From contig JAGMAN010000070.1 of assembly GCA_023130215.1 (NCBI GenBank), positions 1 to 14,016 of the forward strand: a DNA stretch of 14,016 nt. Direction: 5' to 3'. Both the position numbers and the translations under genes were made by a program. Under the pieces are notes generated by a model that made no database searches, was not told where the DNA came from, and saw nothing but the letters and a program-made list of their open reading frames with translations. Every line of letters begins with the position of its first letter. The first letter of the stretch is position 1. The DNA comes from a bacterium. Its GTDB lineage: Bacteria; NPL-UPA2; JAGMAN01. Positions 6,843 through 14,016 of this stretch are shown piece by piece.

Positions 6843-7366
6843 TTGCCTTCGGCTGTATTGAGTATCTTTACGATCTCGCCTGTTAAATCCAGCGACTCCA
6901 GCCCGTAGAGAACTGTTCTGCCATCAAGGATGAGGGTATAACCTTTTCCTTTGCCATAGGAGCGGACGGCCTTTTGAATTTCCTTAATTAATTCTCTCTG
7001 CTCCGCATAAACCTTGCTCTTTATCTCCAGGTCGTATTCCCGGAAGAGCCTCCGCTGCTTGTCCTTCTTCTCCTTAATAATCTCAGCCCTTCGTTTCTTC
7101 TTCTCCTCCTTTAAGCCAGGGGCCTTTGTTTTTAACTGCTCCTCCAGTTTGTCTATCTCCTTAGCCATCTCCTCTATCTCTTTTTGCTTATCCTGTTTGT
7201 CTTTCTCCAGAGCTTTCTCTAACTCATGTGTCTTAGCATATCTATCTATAACTGCGCCTACATCTACATAGCCAATCTTCAAACTCTCCCCTGCCTCTGC
7301 CCGATAAGATAGGCCGAGGCTCAATACTAAGAATACTATAACTCCCACCATTCTCTTCTTAATCAT
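6839..7366 (-). CDS. skp: OmpH/Skp family periplasmic chaperone
   Basis: About 175 residues from the ATG at 7366. A Sec signal peptide covers residues 1-25 (basic MIKKRM, hydrophobic VGVIVFLVLSLGL, cleavage after AEA). The mature protein opens with LKIGYVDVGAVID, the usual OmpH strand, followed by a long charged coiled coil (about 40-110, very rich in Lys, Glu and Arg) and the closing strand GYTLILDGRTVLYG. Skp-type trimers hold unfolded outer-membrane proteins in the periplasm and pass them to the BAM complex, which fits its place right after bamA. A longer frame opens at 7390, overlapping the bamA stop, but GGAGGGG lies correctly before the ATG at 7366 and the signal peptide starts there, so I chose the shorter form. 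Confidence 0.93.
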   Translation of the reverse strand: MIKKRMVGVIVFLVLSLGLSYRAEAGESLKIGYVDVGAVIDRYAKTHELEKALEKDKQDKQKEIEEMAKEIDKLEEQLKTKAPGLKEEKKKRRAEIIKEKKDKQRRLFREYDLEIKSKVYAEQRELIKEIQKAVRSYGKGKGYTLILDGRTVLYGLESLDLTGEIVKILNTAEGK

Positions 7367-7377
7367 CTTCCCCTCCT

Positions 7378-9672
7378 TTAAAATGCCCATCCTCCCGTGA
7401 AATGGACCCGCCCGGCATGTCTATCTATACCATAGCCATAGTCTAAGCGGATGGGACCAATGGGAAGGAGCATTCTCACTCCTATCCCCACCCCTGACTT
7501 GATATCACTGGAGTTGATGTGCCCGGTATCTTCCCAGACACCACCACTATCGAAAAACACAGCTCCCTTTATGTTTCTGACCAGTGGATAAGTATACTCA
7601 GCATTGAACAGGAGAAAGGTTTCTCCTCCGATTGGTTCGCCCTTCTCGTCCTTGGGTCCAACATCCCGATAAGAATATCCTCTTATGGTATTGGCTCCTC
7701 CTAAATAGAATCGTTCGTATATGGGAACGTATTCGGTATCACCATACTCCTCAACCAATCCTCCCTTCAACCTGAGGTTAAGTATCAACTTCTCCCATCT
7801 CTCAAAGGTTCTAAAATACCCGCTGGCCTGCCCAACATATTTAGTGAAATCCCTATCTCCTCCCAAAATGCCTCCGGCCCTCTCAAGCGAGATACTGTTC
7901 TCATAGCCACAGGTGGGGTCAAGAGTACTATCCCTGGTATCTTTGTTCAGGCCCAGCTTGAGGCTGCTGGTGGAAAAATCTCCCTCTTCCCTCTTGATGC
8001 GACTGGAGGCACTCTTATCCACGTCAGATATCTCTACATCCTCATACTTGTAGGCGACTGAGCCTCGAATAAGCTCCCATAGAGGATAGCCTAACCTCAA
8101 CCTTCCTCCTGCCCTTCCTTCATCATAATCATCCCACTCCCGGGTAGTATCATAGAGGTCAAAGCCAAAGGAGAGGGGACGGCCCATCAGCCATGGCTCG
8201 GTGAAACTGAGGTCATACTCCGTCTTCTCAGTTCCCAGTTTAGCCCTTATCTTCACCTTCTGGCCTGCTCCGGTGAAGGTAGGAGAATTTTTAATATCAA
8301 AATTATTCTGACTTAGTTCCACAAAACCAATGAAGTCCTCAACTGTACTGTAGCCAAAGCCGAAGATGAAAGCACCTGTCTTTCGTTCCGTTACCTCAAA
8401 TACAAGATTCTTATTATGGGGCCGAGTCCCGGGCGTAGTATAGTAAGTTACTTCTTCAAAGTAACCTAAATTATATATCTTCTGCCGGCTGCGGTCAATT
8501 TTTCGGCCATCAAAGACATCTCCCGGCTTAACCATAATCTCCCGCCTGATGACCTTATCCTGTGTCTTCACATTGCCAACCACCTCTATCCTCTCAATGT
8601 AGGCTAATCGTCCTTCTCTTATCTTATATAAGACATCAACCCTTTTCTCTTCCTCCCTTATATCTGTGGTCGGCTCTACCCGGGCAAATATATAACCTTT
8701 CCCGGCGTAATAATCCTCTATTCTCCTCACTTCATTCTTCAGGCCATCCGGGCTGTAGATGCTATCTTCCGGCATCTTTAATTCATTCCTTATCTGCTCG
8801 GCCGTGAAGAGAACATTTCCCTCTATTCCAATCCTTCCCACTTTAAATTGGGGCCCTTCCTCAATCTTGAGCCTGAGATAGATCAGCCTTCCGCTTTCAT
8901 CAAGACGCCTCTCCCTGCCTACAATCTCGGCCTTGAGGAAGCCCTGGCCCCGGTAAAAGGAGATGATTCTTCCTGAATCATCCTGAAGGACATCCTCCTT
9001 GAATATCCCCCGCCTGAACAATCTGTCCACCCGAGTGACCATTATCTTCTTTATTCTCTTATCGGGAAAGGAGTGGTTTCCCTCTATCTCGATTTCCACA
9101 ATCCTTACCGCCTCGCCCTCCTCAATGAGGAGAGTGATTTCAACCTCTCTCTGCTCTCCTAATCTCTTAACCTCGGCTTTAACTTGAGCTAAATGATATC
9201 CCTTTTCGCGGTATAGTGAAGTGAGCTTTTCTACATCCTCCTTTAACAGGCGCTTATTGAAGACATCTCCCTGGCCAAGCGTCATAATTTCTCTCAGGCT
9301 TTCCTCTTTGAGAGCCCTCTCGCCATCTAAATTAATCTCTTTGATCAGGAACTCCTCTTCCACTATGAAGGTCACCTTTATTCCTTCCTTATAGGGAGCT
9401 GCATCTACTCTGACGTCATAGAAGTAGCCTAAATCATAAAGTCTCTTCACATCCTCCCCAATCACTTGTCCAGAATATTCCTCCCCCACCTTAGTCTTTA
9501 TCTGGCCTAAAATAATTAAGGTATTCACCCTCTCGTTGCCGCTTACCTCAAGGGCAGTTATCTTCTCCCCTTCCTGGGCAACCCCAACTGAGTTCAATAA
9601 GATAAGACAGACGAGACCCATTAGAAATAAATTTCTAAACGGGTTGAGTAAATCCCTGCTAATTTGTTTCAT
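7378..9672 (-). CDS. bamA: Outer-membrane protein assembly factor BamA
   Basis: 764-residue Omp85 protein, the core of the BAM machine that folds beta-barrel proteins into the outer membrane. A signal peptide ends near residue 32 (SVGVA). Five POTRA domains fill about 36-430; typical boundaries are ITALEVSGNERV, IKEINLDGERAL, IVEIEIEGNHSF, VGRIGIEGNVLF and IERIEVVGNVKT. Residues about 440-764 form the 16-strand barrel with the conserved loop-6 RGY at 664-666 and the terminal Phe of the beta-signal (ending GGWAF). Length and domain count match the usual BamA. A good AAAGGGGAAAAG site precedes the ATG, only 10 bases after clpC. The next gene is skp, as in many Gram-negative bacteria. Confidence 0.97.
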   Translation of the reverse strand: MKQISRDLLNPFRNLFLMGLVCLILLNSVGVAQEGEKITALEVSGNERVNTLIILGQIKTKVGEEYSGQVIGEDVKRLYDLGYFYDVRVDAAPYKEGIKVTFIVEEEFLIKEINLDGERALKEESLREIMTLGQGDVFNKRLLKEDVEKLTSLYREKGYHLAQVKAEVKRLGEQREVEITLLIEEGEAVRIVEIEIEGNHSFPDKRIKKIMVTRVDRLFRRGIFKEDVLQDDSGRIISFYRGQGFLKAEIVGRERRLDESGRLIYLRLKIEEGPQFKVGRIGIEGNVLFTAEQIRNELKMPEDSIYSPDGLKNEVRRIEDYYAGKGYIFARVEPTTDIREEEKRVDVLYKIREGRLAYIERIEVVGNVKTQDKVIRREIMVKPGDVFDGRKIDRSRQKIYNLGYFEEVTYYTTPGTRPHNKNLVFEVTERKTGAFIFGFGYSTVEDFIGFVELSQNNFDIKNSPTFTGAGQKVKIRAKLGTEKTEYDLSFTEPWLMGRPLSFGFDLYDTTREWDDYDEGRAGGRLRLGYPLWELIRGSVAYKYEDVEISDVDKSASSRIKREEGDFSTSSLKLGLNKDTRDSTLDPTCGYENSISLERAGGILGGDRDFTKYVGQASGYFRTFERWEKLILNLRLKGGLVEEYGDTEYVPIYERFYLGGANTIRGYSYRDVGPKDEKGEPIGGETFLLFNAEYTYPLVRNIKGAVFFDSGGVWEDTGHINSSDIKSGVGIGVRMLLPIGPIRLDYGYGIDRHAGRVHFTGGWAF

Positions 9673-9682
9673 CTTTTCCCCT

Positions 9683-12115
9683 TTATTTAAAATTAAAGGT
9701 TAGCTCCTTTTTATCCTTCTTCGCCCCCACTTTAATAGTCATTCCCTCCTTTAGATTTCCCTTGAGCATCTCCTCGGAAAGGGGATTTTCAATGTAGCGC
9801 TGGATGGCACGGCGCAGTGGTCTGGCTCCAAAGGTGGGATCGTAACCTTTGTCAATTAGAAACTCCTTGGCCGGGGAACTAGCCTCTATATCAACTTTCT
9901 TCTCTGCAAGGCGCTCCTTAACCTCTTTGAGCATGAGATCGACTATTCCTTTAAGTTCTTCTCGAGTCAGGGAGCGAAAGACAATGGTCTCATCAACCCT
10001 GTTCAGGAACTCGGGCCGGAAGGTCTTCTTAAGGTCCCCCAGGAGTCTCTCCTTCATGGCCTCATAGGATGTCTCCTCATCGCTGGAACCGAAACCGAGA
10101 GTCTTGCGCAATGTGGGAGCACCAACATTTGAGGTCATGATAAGCACCGTGTTTCGGAAATCAACTGTTCGGTTGAGGCTGTCAGTGAGCCTTCCATCCT
10201 CTAATACCTGAAGCAGGATGTTGAAGACATCGGGATGGGCCTTCTCTATCTCATCAAAGAGGACAACCGAGTAGGGTCGGCGCCTCACCTTCTCGGTCAG
10301 TTGTCCTCCTTCCTCATAACCGACATAGCCGGGAGGAGCACCCACCAGACGGGAAACGGCGAACCGTTCCATATATTCAGACATATCTAACCTGATCATG
10401 GCTTCTTCATCCCCGAAGAGGAACTCAGCTAAGGCCCTGGCCAGTTCTGTCTTTCCCACTCCGGTTGGTCCCAAGAAAATGAAAGAGCCAATCGGTCGTT
10501 TTGGGTCCTTGAGGCCGGAACGGGAGCGGCGCACCGCCTGGGTTAAAGCCACCAGAGCCTCATCCTGTCCCACTATCCTCTTATGCAGTTCCTTTTCCAT
10601 CCTGAGCAGTTTCTCTGCTTCGGCCTCCTCTAATCGAGATACCGGTATTCCCGTCCACTTAGAGACGACCTCAGCTATTGTCTCCTCATTGACTAAGGCA
10701 TCTTTCTTATCTGCTTTTGACTTCCACTGCTTGTGGGTAGCCTCCAATTTCTCCTTGAGTTTCTTTTCCTTATCCCGCAGACCTGCGGCTCTTTCGAACT
10801 CCTGGGACTTAACCGCTGCCTCCTTCTCCACCCTCAATTTCTCTATTTCCTTCTCTACCTTCTTCATATCAGGAGGCCGGGTAGCAATGGAGAGCCGTGC
10901 CTTCGCTCCAGCTTCATCTATAACATCAATAGCCTTATCCGGTAAGAAGCGCCCGGCAATGTAGCGGTCGGATAACTTAGCGGCAGCCACCAGGGCAGAA
11001 TCGGTAATCTTAGCCCTGTGGTGAGCCTCATATCTGTCCCGTAGTCCCTTGAGAATTTCTACGGTTTCTTCTGCAGTGGGAGGGTTAACCATTATGGTCT
11101 GGAATCTTCTCTCTAAGGCGCTATCTTTTTCAATATATTTTCTATATTCGTTTAAGGTAGTGGCTCCAATGCACTGCATCTCCCCGCGGGAAAGAGCTGG
11201 CTTCAATATGTTGGAAGCATCAATGGCCCCCTCAGCCGCTCCCGCTCCCACCAAGGTATGCAGTTCATCAATGTGGACGATTACATCTTCAGAACGACGT
11301 ATCTCCTGCATCACTGCCTTAATCCTTTCCTCAAATTGCCCCCGATACTTGGTCCCGGCCACCATAAGGGCTAAGTCTAAAGCTATAATTCGCTTGTTTC
11401 TGAGGACATCGGGAACATTTCCCGCTACTATTCTCTGGGCCAGTCCCTCCACAATGGCTGTCTTTCCTACCCCTGCTTCACCTAATAGGACGGGATTATT
11501 CTTAGTCCTTCTACTCAGTATTTCAGTTATTCTCTGTATCTCATCCTCTCTACCAATGACAGGGTCCAGCTTATCCTCTTTAGCTAATTGGGTCAGGTCC
11601 CGACCAAAGGCATCCAGGGCCGGGGTTTTCGTTTTCCTGCCTGCGGCCGCTACCGCAGGCGCTCCTGTCCCGGGCATAGCTCCACCTAAGAGTTCCACGG
11701 CCTTCCCTCTGGCCTTGTCCAGGTCTACTCCCATATTATCCAGAACCCTGGCGGCCACCCCTTCCTTCTCCCTGATCAGTCCAAGAAGAAGATGTTCAGT
11801 GCCAATATAGTTATGTCCTAAGCCTCTAGATTCATCCATAGATAACTCCAGGACCTTCTTTGCCCTGGGAGTGAAAGGAATATCTCCCACGGTAAGCGTG
11901 GAAGGGCCGCTTTTCAGCATCTTCTCCACTTCAAGCCGTATTGCTTCTAAGTCAAGACCAAGACTCTGGAGGATATCCACTGCTAATCCTTCCCCCATCT
12001 TGATCAGTCCTAAGAGAAGGTGCTCAGTGCCAATATAATCATGGTTCAGCCTACCGGCCTCCTGCCGGGCTAAGATGACCACACGCCTGGCTCTCTCCGT
12101 GAATCTGTCAAACAT
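9683..12115 (-). CDS. clpC: AAA+ unfoldase ClpC
   Basis: 810 residues, the usual ClpC length. Two Clp N-repeats (about 1-70 and 76-145, each with [10 protein letters not shown]) bind adaptors and, in the Firmicutes enzyme, phospho-arginine. D1 has Walker A GEAGVGKT at 212-219 and Walker [10 protein letters not shown] at 278-286. A coiled-coil middle domain at about 415-470 contains a UVR-like [15 protein letters not shown], the feature that separates ClpC from ClpA and the longer ClpB. D2 has GPTGVGKT at 549-556 and [12 protein letters not shown] at 616-627. It unfolds marked proteins and feeds ClpP. GGAGGTGAAAT precedes the ATG. It lies 37 bases after mcsB, its adaptor kinase, and 10 bases before bamA. 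Confidence 0.97.
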   Translation of the reverse strand: MFDRFTERARRVVILARQEAGRLNHDYIGTEHLLLGLIKMGEGLAVDILQSLGLDLEAIRLEVEKMLKSGPSTLTVGDIPFTPRAKKVLELSMDESRGLGHNYIGTEHLLLGLIREKEGVAARVLDNMGVDLDKARGKAVELLGGAMPGTGAPAVAAAGRKTKTPALDAFGRDLTQLAKEDKLDPVIGREDEIQRITEILSRRTKNNPVLLGEAGVGKTAIVEGLAQRIVAGNVPDVLRNKRIIALDLALMVAGTKYRGQFEERIKAVMQEIRRSEDVIVHIDELHTLVGAGAAEGAIDASNILKPALSRGEMQCIGATTLNEYRKYIEKDSALERRFQTIMVNPPTAEETVEILKGLRDRYEAHHRAKITDSALVAAAKLSDRYIAGRFLPDKAIDVIDEAGAKARLSIATRPPDMKKVEKEIEKLRVEKEAAVKSQEFERAAGLRDKEKKLKEKLEATHKQWKSKADKKDALVNEETIAEVVSKWTGIPVSRLEEAEAEKLLRMEKELHKRIVGQDEALVALTQAVRRSRSGLKDPKRPIGSFIFLGPTGVGKTELARALAEFLFGDEEAMIRLDMSEYMERFAVSRLVGAPPGYVGYEEGGQLTEKVRRRPYSVVLFDEIEKAHPDVFNILLQVLEDGRLTDSLNRTVDFRNTVLIMTSNVGAPTLRKTLGFGSSDEETSYEAMKERLLGDLKKTFRPEFLNRVDETIVFRSLTREELKGIVDLMLKEVKERLAEKKVDIEASSPAKEFLIDKGYDPTFGARPLRRAIQRYIENPLSEEMLKGNLKEGMTIKVGAKKDKKELTFNFK

Positions 12116-12152
12116 ATTATTTCACCTCCGTAAATTAACGCATACAATCAAG

Positions 12153-13208
12153 TTACTTACTCTTCTTAAGTCTCTCCCTTATCAGCTCAGCTCGCTTCAC
12201 ATCCCGTTGGCCGGGAGTCAAGGTTTTGCCATGAATTTTCTGAAGATGAGCTGGCTGAGTGATGATGAAGAGTTCATTGAGAGTCTGACGGCGGACATCC
12301 TTGGTCAGTCCCAGGTCAACTCCCAGGCGAAGGGCAGAAAGAAGGTTTATTGTCTCAGTGGAATCTATAATACGAACGTTCTTCAAGATACCATAGGCAC
12401 GGAAGACCCTGTCCTCTAACTGTCTCCTTCCCTTACTGAGTAGAGATTTGCGAGCATTCTCCTCGTGACCGATGATCTGCTTAATTACCCGCTCGATGTT
12501 ATCAATAATCTCTTCCTCAGATTGACCCAGGGTAACCTGATTGGAAATCTGGAAGTAGTTCCCGGACGGCTCCGTTCCCTCCCCGTAGAGGCCGCGGGCC
12601 ACTAAACCCAATTTAGTGATTGCCTGAAGAACCCTGGCCATCTGCTTGGTGAGAACCATGGAGGGTAGATGAAGCATCACCGAAGCCCTCATCCCGGTGC
12701 CCGCATTGGTTGGACAGGCAGTGAGATAGCCCCAGTTCCGGGAGAAGGCAAACTTAAGTTTAGCATCCAGTTCGCTCTCTATTCTATCCATTAGCCGCCA
12801 GGCATCCGTGAGCTGGAGCCCTGATTGGATGCACTGAAGCCTCAAGTGGTCCTCCTCATTGACCATGATGCTGACCATCTCCCTTTCGCCGATGACTACT
12901 GCTCGGACTCCTTTTCCCTCAGCTAACTCGTGGCTAATGAGGTGTCTTTCTAACAAGAACTGACGGTCAAGGGAATTGAGTTCATTGAGGTCGATGAAAA
13001 GAGAGGTCTTCAGAATTTTAGTGCTCTCTATGGCCGGGCGGACAAGTGACATAACTGCGAGTTGCTTGTCTCTCCTGGCCCAGTGAGCAAATGGCATTCC
13101 ATCTAAATTTCGAGCTAACCTCACCCGGCTGGACATAACCATCTCTGAATTTGGACCGGTCCCTTTTAACCACTCACCGCTCTGGTAGATAAGATCATTT
13201 AGCTTCAT
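12153..13208 (-). CDS. mcsB: Protein arginine kinase McsB
   Basis: 351 residues, typical for McsB. It belongs to the phosphagen (creatine/arginine) kinase fold but phosphorylates arginines in proteins, marking them for ClpC. The nucleotide-binding SSRVRLARNLDGMPF (26-40) opens the domain; VIGEREMVSIMVNEEDHLRLQ-type residues near 106-125 include the catalytic Glu of NEEDH; CPTNAGTGMRASVM (165-178) carries the conserved Cys165; RGLYGEGTEPSGNYFQISN lies at 205-223. The C-terminal RDVKRAELIRERL (335-347) matches the region that binds phospho-arginine and controls activity. The CPTN loop has Ala where Leu or Val is more usual, a mild change. The ATG overlaps the end of mcsA by 14 bases, which suggests fixed stoichiometry with its activator. 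Confidence 0.95.
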   Translation of the reverse strand: MKLNDLIYQSGEWLKGTGPNSEMVMSSRVRLARNLDGMPFAHWARRDKQLAVMSLVRPAIESTKILKTSLFIDLNELNSLDRQFLLERHLISHELAEGKGVRAVVIGEREMVSIMVNEEDHLRLQCIQSGLQLTDAWRLMDRIESELDAKLKFAFSRNWGYLTACPTNAGTGMRASVMLHLPSMVLTKQMARVLQAITKLGLVARGLYGEGTEPSGNYFQISNQVTLGQSEEEIIDNIERVIKQIIGHEENARKSLLSKGRRQLEDRVFRAYGILKNVRIIDSTETINLLSALRLGVDLGLTKDVRRQTLNELFIITQPAHLQKIHGKTLTPGQRDVKRAELIRERLKKSK

Positions 13209-13695
13209 TCTTCTTTTCTATCTCCCTTATTCTATCTCGTAGCCTGGCTGCCTCCTCAAACTCCTCTCTCTGAATGGCTCTCTGGAGCTTCTCTTTTAAC
13301 TGCCTTAGCTGCTGGGTAGTCCGCATTGCCTTTCCCGCTAAGGCCGGGCTCTTTCCCACGTGCTCATTGCTTCCATGCACCCTTTTTAAGAGGGGAGCTA
13401 AACTTTCCTTAAAAGTATTATAACACTGGCCACAGCCCAGCCGACCTATCTTCTTAAAATTGCTGTAGGTCATGCCGCATTGGGGGCACTTCCCTCGCCC
13501 TTCTTCCTTTAAGGTTAAGGGGAGCTTGAAATCGATGAGACCAGAAAGTAGATCGGCTAATGGAAAATGTGGTTTGAGTATGGCTCCCTTCTTCTGGGCG
13601 CAGTCCTCGCAAAGATGCATCTCGGTGGCATCATTATTAATTATCTCAGTATAATGAACAGTAGCCTGGCTCTTACCGCATACCTCACATAACAT
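13195..13695 (-). CDS. mcsA: McsA, zinc-binding activator of McsB
   Basis: 166 residues. Four CxxC pairs (Cys3/6, 29/32, 70/73, 88/91) form two zinc-binding modules, as in McsA. The C-terminus (about 130-160) is a UVR domain, with LKEKLQRAIQREEFEEAARL, which contacts McsB and ClpC. The N-terminal LCEVCGKSQATVHYTEI is typical. McsA stimulates McsB kinase activity; in Bacillus both also control the repressor CtsR. The ATG has GGGGAAAG upstream and is 13 bases after the ilvE-like stop. The usual first gene of this module, ctsR, is not upstream. Confidence 0.93.
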   Translation of the reverse strand: MLCEVCGKSQATVHYTEIINNDATEMHLCEDCAQKKGAILKPHFPLADLLSGLIDFKLPLTLKEEGRGKCPQCGMTYSNFKKIGRLGCGQCYNTFKESLAPLLKRVHGSNEHVGKSPALAGKAMRTTQQLRQLKEKLQRAIQREEFEEAARLRDRIREIEKKNEAK

Positions 13696-13708
13696 AAACT
13701 TTCCCCGT

Positions 13709-14016
13709 TTACTTATATACCGGCGTTCCTTCTCTCCTGGTCAACTTTCGAAATTCCCGGCTGAGTCTCTTAGTGATTCTTCCCTGTCTTCCAGAGCCAA
13801 TGATGCGTTTATCCACTTTCACTACTGGAATCACCTCGGCGGCCGTCCCGGTCAGGAAGCACTCTTCAGCATTATAGACATCGTGCCGACTAAAGATCTC
13901 TTCAGCTACCTCTATCCCGAGCTTCTTAGATAGACCGATAACCACATTACGGGTGATTCCTTCCAGGGCCCCAATGTAAGTGGGAGGAGTAATAAGCCTT
14001 CCCCTCCTGAAAATGA
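13709..14016 (-). CDS. ilvE: Branched-chain amino acid aminotransferase, C-terminal part (5' end cut by window)
   Basis: The last 101 residues of a class IV PLP aminotransferase, running off the right edge. Visible: LITPP, then GALEGITRN (the conserved G-x-TR block), KKLGIEVAEE, and NAEECFLTGTAAEVIPV, where the TGTA loop holds the PLP phosphate. GRQGRITKRL follows, and the tail ends TPVYK. An internal GTG at 13945 could be mistaken for a start, but the frame continues upstream with conserved sequence. IlvE is the best match; a D-amino acid or aminodeoxychorismate lyase relative is less likely given the ITRN and TGTAAEVIPV blocks. The stop is 13 bases before mcsA, so the two may be co-transcribed. 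Confidence 0.88.
   Translation of the reverse strand, partial: IFRRGRLITPPTYIGALEGITRNVVIGLSKKLGIEVAEEIFSRHDVYNAEECFLTGTAAEVIPVVKVDKRIIGSGRQGRITKRLSREFRKLTRREGTPVYK

Noticed and set aside
11049-11810. Long plus-strand frame of 253 codons
   Set aside because: It is a shadow of clpC, Ser/Pro/Ala-rich as expected from antisense reading of a conserved gene. The same holds for plus-strand frames over lpxC, lpxI and bamA.
13709-13945. GTG at 13945 as start of a 78-residue gene
   Set aside because: The frame is open to the window edge with conserved aminotransferase sequence upstream, so it is an internal Val codon.

Overview
The window is a dense run of minus-strand genes (about 1.9 kb to the right edge) followed, in the direction of transcription, by an AT-rich accessory stretch (positions 1 to about 1750). 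The main run encodes an outer-membrane and lipid A biogenesis operon placed directly behind a ClpC/McsA/McsB protein-quality-control module. The organism therefore makes an LPS-type outer membrane (BamA, Skp, LpxC-FabZ, LpxA, LpxI, LpxB). It also carries the protein-arginine-kinase system best known from Firmicutes. With the LpxC-FabZ fusion and LpxI, this suggests a deep-branching, mostly uncultured Gram-negative lineage such as Omnitrophota, Aerophobota or a relative. That placement is inference from gene content, not a phylogeny.

Layout, right to left (all minus strand): the C-terminal end of a branched-chain amino acid aminotransferase (ilvE-like, cut by the window edge); mcsA; mcsB; clpC; bamA; skp/ompH; lpxC-fabZ fusion; lpxA; lpxI; a Gfo/Idh/MocA oxidoreductase; lpxB. 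Spacing is tight throughout: the mcsA/mcsB, skp/lpxC, lpxC/lpxA, lpxI/oxidoreductase and oxidoreductase/lpxB pairs overlap, and the other gaps are 10 to 37 bases. The whole block could be one transcript. No ctsR lies upstream of mcsA and no lpxD lies between skp and lpxC.

Downstream of lpxB there is a 42-codon open frame that is clearly the catalytic C-terminus of a tyrosine recombinase (conserved LGH and the nucleophilic Tyr), with nothing of the rest of the enzyme. It ends against a perfect 10-bp inverted repeat. Beyond it the DNA becomes AT-rich and holds a membrane-anchored protein with eight 24-residue MORN-type repeats, a possible 38-residue small ORF overlapping the next start by ATGA, a PEGA-like lipoprotein, and a short unassigned frame. 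The leftmost 200 bases contain no gene I can support.

How the genes work together: BamA and Skp insert and chaperone outer-membrane proteins. LpxA, LpxC, LpxI and LpxB carry out four steps of lipid A synthesis and FabZ supplies hydroxyacyl-chain metabolism. The embedded oxidoreductase may modify the UDP-sugar substrate (GnnA-like) or act on another envelope sugar. McsB with its activator McsA marks proteins by arginine phosphorylation for ClpC, which unfolds them for a peptidase (ClpP, not in the window).
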